From Ignavibacteria bacterium (GTDB lineage: Bacteria > Bacteroidota > Ignavibacteria > Kapaibacteriales > UBA4661): a stretch of DNA of 6,312 bases. The stretch lies in assembly GCA_013298375.1 (NCBI GenBank), contig JAAFHM010000287.1, positions 1 through 6,312 on the forward strand. The letters are read 5' to 3'. The position numbers and the translations under genes are program-made. The notes beneath the pieces were generated by a model, which was given only the letters and a program-made list of their open reading frames with translations, searched no databases and had not been told where the DNA came from. How positions within the stretch are numbered: the stretch's first letter is position 1; each line of letters starts with the position of its first letter. Below are positions 4,798 to 6,312 of this stretch, in pieces.

Positions 4798-5376
4798 ATG
4801 CGCATCGAAGGCACGTTAGCAAAGTGGGATGATGATCGTGGCTTTGGATTTATTGCGCCGCTTCCATCGGGCGCGGAAATTTTTGTCCATATCTCGGCAT
4901 TCCCAAAAGATGGCCGTCGTCCAGCGATTGGCGAACGACTGACATTCGAAATTGAGCTAGACCGCGATGGGAAAAAGCGCGCTAAAAATCTTCTTTGCCC
5001 CGACCGCGCTACCGTTCGTTCGACGCACCAGCCGACTCCGCATCGCTCGAACGAAAAGCCAAGCTTTATTAGCCGTGCCATACCGTTTGCCATCGTTCTA
5101 GCCCTAGCGTTTTATGGTTACAACCAATATGTCGTTCACCGTGCAGCTAATGTCGAAATACCTGCATCGTCGAGTGAGTCATTGATCACCGCACCGTCGA
5201 ACGAGCAGTTGACATCGACATCCTTTCGTTGTGATGGCCGTACTCATTGCTCGCAAATGAAGTCATGCGCGGAAGCGACCTACTTTTTGCAAAATTGTCC
5301 GAATGTGAAAATGGATGGCGACAAAGACGGTATTCCGTGTGAAATGCAACTGTGTACCAGTCCTATTTCAAAATAG
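4798..5376 (+). CDS. Cold-shock-domain / transmembrane / excalibur calcium-binding fusion protein
   Basis: The 192 residues fall into three parts. Residues 1-66 are a cold-shock domain: RNP1-like K9-W10..R14-G15-F16-G17-F18-I19 and RNP2-like I28-F29-V30-H31-I32-S33, the aromatic surface that binds single-stranded RNA or DNA. A polar linker leads to one membrane helix at about 90-113 (ISRAIPFAIVLALAFYGYN). Residues 143-186 form an excalibur domain: C145, C151, C157 and C167, then the calcium-loop motif D173-G-D175-K-D177-G-I-P-C181-E182 and C186. With the nucleic-acid domain in the cytosol, the cysteine-rich calcium domain would face the periplasm, where its cysteines could form disulfides. 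Proteins with a cold-shock domain followed by membrane segments are known in proteobacteria, but their role is not established. The ATG at 4798 begins exactly at the first strand of the cold-shock domain; no strong ribosome binding site is visible. Confidence 0.88.
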   Translation: MRIEGTLAKWDDDRGFGFIAPLPSGAEIFVHISAFPKDGRRPAIGERLTFEIELDRDGKKRAKNLLCPDRATVRSTHQPTPHRSNEKPSFISRAIPFAIVLALAFYGYNQYVVHRAANVEIPASSSESLITAPSNEQLTSTSFRCDGRTHCSQMKSCAEATYFLQNCPNVKMDGDKDGIPCEMQLCTSPISK

Positions 5377-5424
5377 GCAAATGAGCTAATGAACGCATAT
5401 TTGCGCGAGCACAGCTAACAACCT

Positions 5425-6312
5425 CTACTCATCCCCATGCCGCATCCCACTAAACCGCTCAACCCCTTCGCGCACCACCGCGAGCGCGGCGTGTTTGGAT
5501 TTAATGACGTCGATAGTTGCTTGAAATTCGGCGATTTTTTCGGCGAGGTCGAGTTCGGCGGAGCGAATCAATTCGATTTTGCCGGCGCGTTCGGCCATGC
5601 GTTTGTGTAGTTCTTCTACGGGCTTTTCGATGCCGCTGAAGACGCCGCGCATCCATGTGCTGGATTCGCGATGGGCGATTTCGAGTACGTGAACCACGCG
5701 TGGCGCAATATTGATTTCAAATTGTTCGGCCAAGGCGCCGCCACGGCGGACGAGCATGCTGCTTGATCGGACTAATTCGGCGTTGGCTTTTTCTTCGGCT
5801 TTTTCAATTTCGGCCACAAAGCGATGCGTGGCGAAAGGGTGAATTTCATGGTGCCCTAGGCTAAGCGAGCGGAAGATTTTTTCACCGAGATTGCCAAATA
5901 CCAGCCGAATATCATTGAGCTTCGCGTCGATTTCGACAATACGATTGCGCGCTTTGCTGAAATAACCCGCCAGCGCCTCGTTAATTTTGCCCGGCATCAT
6001 GCTGCCCGCGATTAATTTGCTCGTATGGTGTGCGTCGTTTTTGCTCGCGGCGGGGTCGGTGAGTGCGGCAAGATCGGCGGCGAGCGCGCCGTGTACGGGC
6101 TTGATTGCGCGTAGTTCGTCGATGGCGGCAATCAACGCCGTGCGTTTGCTGCCGACTTCCGTGCTGATGGCCTCGGATAGCGCTAAGTTTTTACGGCGTA
6201 GCTCCGTGAGCGCACGTAAGCCTTCGAGCGCCTGAAAGCGCGCTTGATCTAGTGTTGCCTGCGCCGATTGGAGTTTTTCAGAGAGTGTGGCGAGTATTTG
6301 ATTGCCCAATTC
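5425..6312 (-). CDS. C-terminal part of a long coiled-coil protein, possibly a dynamin-family GTPase, truncated at the window edge
   Basis: The frame ends at a TAG (5425-5427) and is open to the right edge. The only start-like codon near the edge is a TTG at 6309-6307, so the true N-terminus is almost surely outside. About 295 residues are visible, nearly all helical, with heptad-like stretches near residues 10-70, 165-190 and 230-275 (counted from the TTG). There is no membrane segment, P-loop or enzyme motif. Residues 188-262 (RRGGALAEQF, then PRVVHVLE, STWMRGVFSGIEKPVEELHKRM and LDLAEKIAEF) resemble the C-terminal stalk of bacterial dynamin-family proteins, where a W-[LM] segment and a P-[LV]-E helix are followed by a long coiled coil. 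If so, the GTPase domain lies beyond position 6312. A generic coiled-coil protein is the alternative. The gene is convergent with the cold-shock fusion gene, with 48 bp between the stops and no clear shared terminator. Confidence 0.72.
   Translation of the reverse strand, partial: ELGNQILATLSEKLQSAQATLDQARFQALEGLRALTELRRKNLALSEAISTEVGSKRTALIAAIDELRAIKPVHGALAADLAALTDPAASKNDAHHTSKLIAGSMMPGKINEALAGYFSKARNRIVEIDAKLNDIRLVFGNLGEKIFRSLSLGHHEIHPFATHRFVAEIEKAEEKANAELVRSSSMLVRRGGALAEQFEINIAPRVVHVLEIAHRESSTWMRGVFSGIEKPVEELHKRMAERAGKIELIRSAELDLAEKIAEFQATIDVIKSKHAALAVVREGVERFSGMRHGDE

Noticed and set aside
5987..6235. Plus-strand 82-codon frame inside the minus-strand coiled-coil gene
   Set aside because: Shadow of the opposite strand; rich in Ala and Ser, with no motif or ribosome binding site.

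Overview
The window reads as chromosomal DNA from a Gram-negative bacterium, most likely a beta- or gammaproteobacterium. This is an inference from the protein families (GFA, cold-shock/excalibur fusion, probable dynamin-like C-terminus), from Sec-type signal peptide style, and from short palindromic intergenic repeats. Nothing here fixes the genus, and no rRNA, tRNA, CRISPR array, transposase or integrase gene is visible.

Left part (1-1186), all on the plus strand: the 3' part of an antibiotic-biosynthesis-monooxygenase (ABM) family gene, a hairpin spacer, a complete GFA-family zinc protein gene, and a small KOW-motif protein gene with the clearest ribosome binding site in the window. Middle (1187-2676): a consensus-like promoter precedes a multi-hairpin element ending in a T-run (1236-1403). 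Then come a small four-helix membrane protein gene and a P-loop kinase-like ATPase gene.

The stretch 2677-3683 (about 1 kb) has no convincing gene. It is packed with repeats: two copies of a TGTCATTCC-type repeat, a perfect 10-bp hairpin, and a 213-bp segment bounded by 16-bp inverted repeats with one of the palindromic repeats nested inside. Next is an AT-rich gene for an unrecognised protein with a HEPN-like Rx4H motif (3684-4400). Its stop codon lies inside a sequence resembling the 5' half of an integron attC site, so this gene may be a relic gene cassette.

Right part (4449-6312): a small secreted Ala/Lys-rich protein, a cold-shock-domain/TM/excalibur fusion protein, and, convergent on the minus strand, the C-terminal part of a long coiled-coil protein resembling the tail of bacterial dynamin-family GTPases.

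The genes do not form an obvious pathway. They are mostly single-gene units of unrelated function separated by repeat-bearing spacers, as in an accessory or insertion-prone region. The items most worth following up are the HEPN-like gene with its half attC, the promoter plus structured RNA at 1236-1403, and the nested inverted-repeat element at 3128-3340.
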